From: Candidatus Coproplasma excrementavium
GTDB lineage: Bacteria > Bacillota > Clostridia > Christensenellales > Borkfalkiaceae
Assembly (NCBI GenBank): GCA_018715195.1
Contig: DVMA01000047.1
Coordinates: 1 to 47,029 of the forward strand
Direction: 5' to 3'
DNA length: 47,029 bases
A model generated the notes under the pieces. That model had not been told where the DNA came from, ran no database searches, and saw only the letters and a program-made list of their open reading frames with translations. The translations under genes and the position numbers were made by a program. This document shows, piece by piece, positions 46,470 through 47,029 of the stretch. Within the stretch, counting starts at the first letter, position 1; the number at the start of each line of letters is the position of its first letter.

Positions 46470-47029
46470 ATCTTTTCCCTCAGCTTTCTTCTGAAATACC
46501 CGCCCGCGCCCGCATACAGATTTTCAAGGTAAGGTATTTTCACCTTTTTGCCCTCCAGTGCCGCGGCGGCAAGTTTAAAATATTTCATGCTGTACGGCCG
46601 CCATATTCCTATCGTAAGGTCCAGGTCTTCGGGCAGTACTGCAATCAGATTTGCGTTGAGCGAGCGCGCTATGTCCTCCGGATAGGCTATGTTTCCGCTT
46701 AAGATAAGTCCGCCGTTCACCTTGTTCACGATTACGCCCGAAAAGGAGGAGGTGTCCTTCAGTCTGCTTATGATAACGTCGGCTGCGCGCACGCTCGGCT
46801 GGTACGGTTCCGTAACGGCGATTGAGCAGTTGCACGCTTTCAGCGCCGCGTTGTCGCACAGAATGTAGTCGAACAGCCCTTCCACTTCGCGTACGGCGGC
46901 CTCGACCGCGCTCCCGTCGTCGCAACCCAGCGTGGGCATTATGTATAAATTTTTGTATTTAGGGTGTTGCAACGTTGCCTGCTTGGCCCTGCATGCGCCC
47001 TTTTTGTAGTCGGCAACGGTAAATACCTG
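46466..47029 (-). CDS. minD: MinD-like ATPase, C-terminal part; open reading frame continues past the window end
   Basis: In-frame QVFTVADYKKGACRAKQATLQHPKYKNLYIMPTLG continues to the edge; FDYILCD; VTEPYQPSVRAADVII; VIVNKVNGGLILSGNIAYPEDIA; amphipathic C-terminus GYFRRKLREKI. Confidence 0.85.
   Translation of the reverse strand, partial: QVFTVADYKKGACRAKQATLQHPKYKNLYIMPTLGCDDGSAVEAAVREVEGLFDYILCDNAALKACNCSIAVTEPYQPSVRAADVIISRLKDTSSFSGVIVNKVNGGLILSGNIAYPEDIARSLNANLIAVLPEDLDLTIGIWRPYSMKYFKLAAAALEGKKVKIPYLENLYAGAGGYFRRKLREKI

Noticed and set aside
1-47029. CRISPR arrays, tRNA/rRNA genes, integrases, toxin-antitoxin or defence loci
   Set aside because: Looked for regularly spaced repeats, TpsiC-loop-like motifs and typical proteins by eye and found none.

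Overview
This window looks like an ordinary chromosomal segment of a Clostridia-like Bacillota. The taxonomic call is inference from gene content, a T-box, sigma-A-type promoters and SD sites. I saw no CRISPR array, transposase, prophage gene, rRNA or tRNA. From left to right it carries: a canonical GH3 glycosidase and a GtrA-like membrane/coiled-coil protein; an AgrA/AgrC-like LytTR two-component pair; a membrane-anchored GH3 with permuted domain order; a GH2-galT-galK-galM-rmlB-like operon; an aldo/keto reductase, SDR, LOG-family protein and LMW-PTP; an ArsR/P1B-ATPase metal efflux pair; secA and prfB; tsaD; a T-box-controlled type-2-like ileS; a feoA-feoB-rluA operon; a citrate synthase; a four-gene STAS/pseudo-RsbW/sigma/RsbW-like partner-switching operon; a stand-alone PucR-HTH protein with an S41 protease; and a divergent minD-minE pair truncated by the window edge. 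The observations I rate most worth following up are: (i) a dispersed ~36-nt intergenic dyad element, with 3 clear and 2 divergent copies, mostly just after stop codons; (ii) a sigma factor flanked by two RsbW-like proteins, one without ATP-binding motifs, behind a possible self-type promoter; (iii) a compact FeoB whose G4 motif has lost both guanine-specificity residues; (iv) the permuted GH3; (v) an overlooked MinE-like ORF beside a MinD-like protein with a shortened switch region; and (vi) an Ile T-box with an atypical T-box sequence. All family calls are from reading the sequence; no database search was run.
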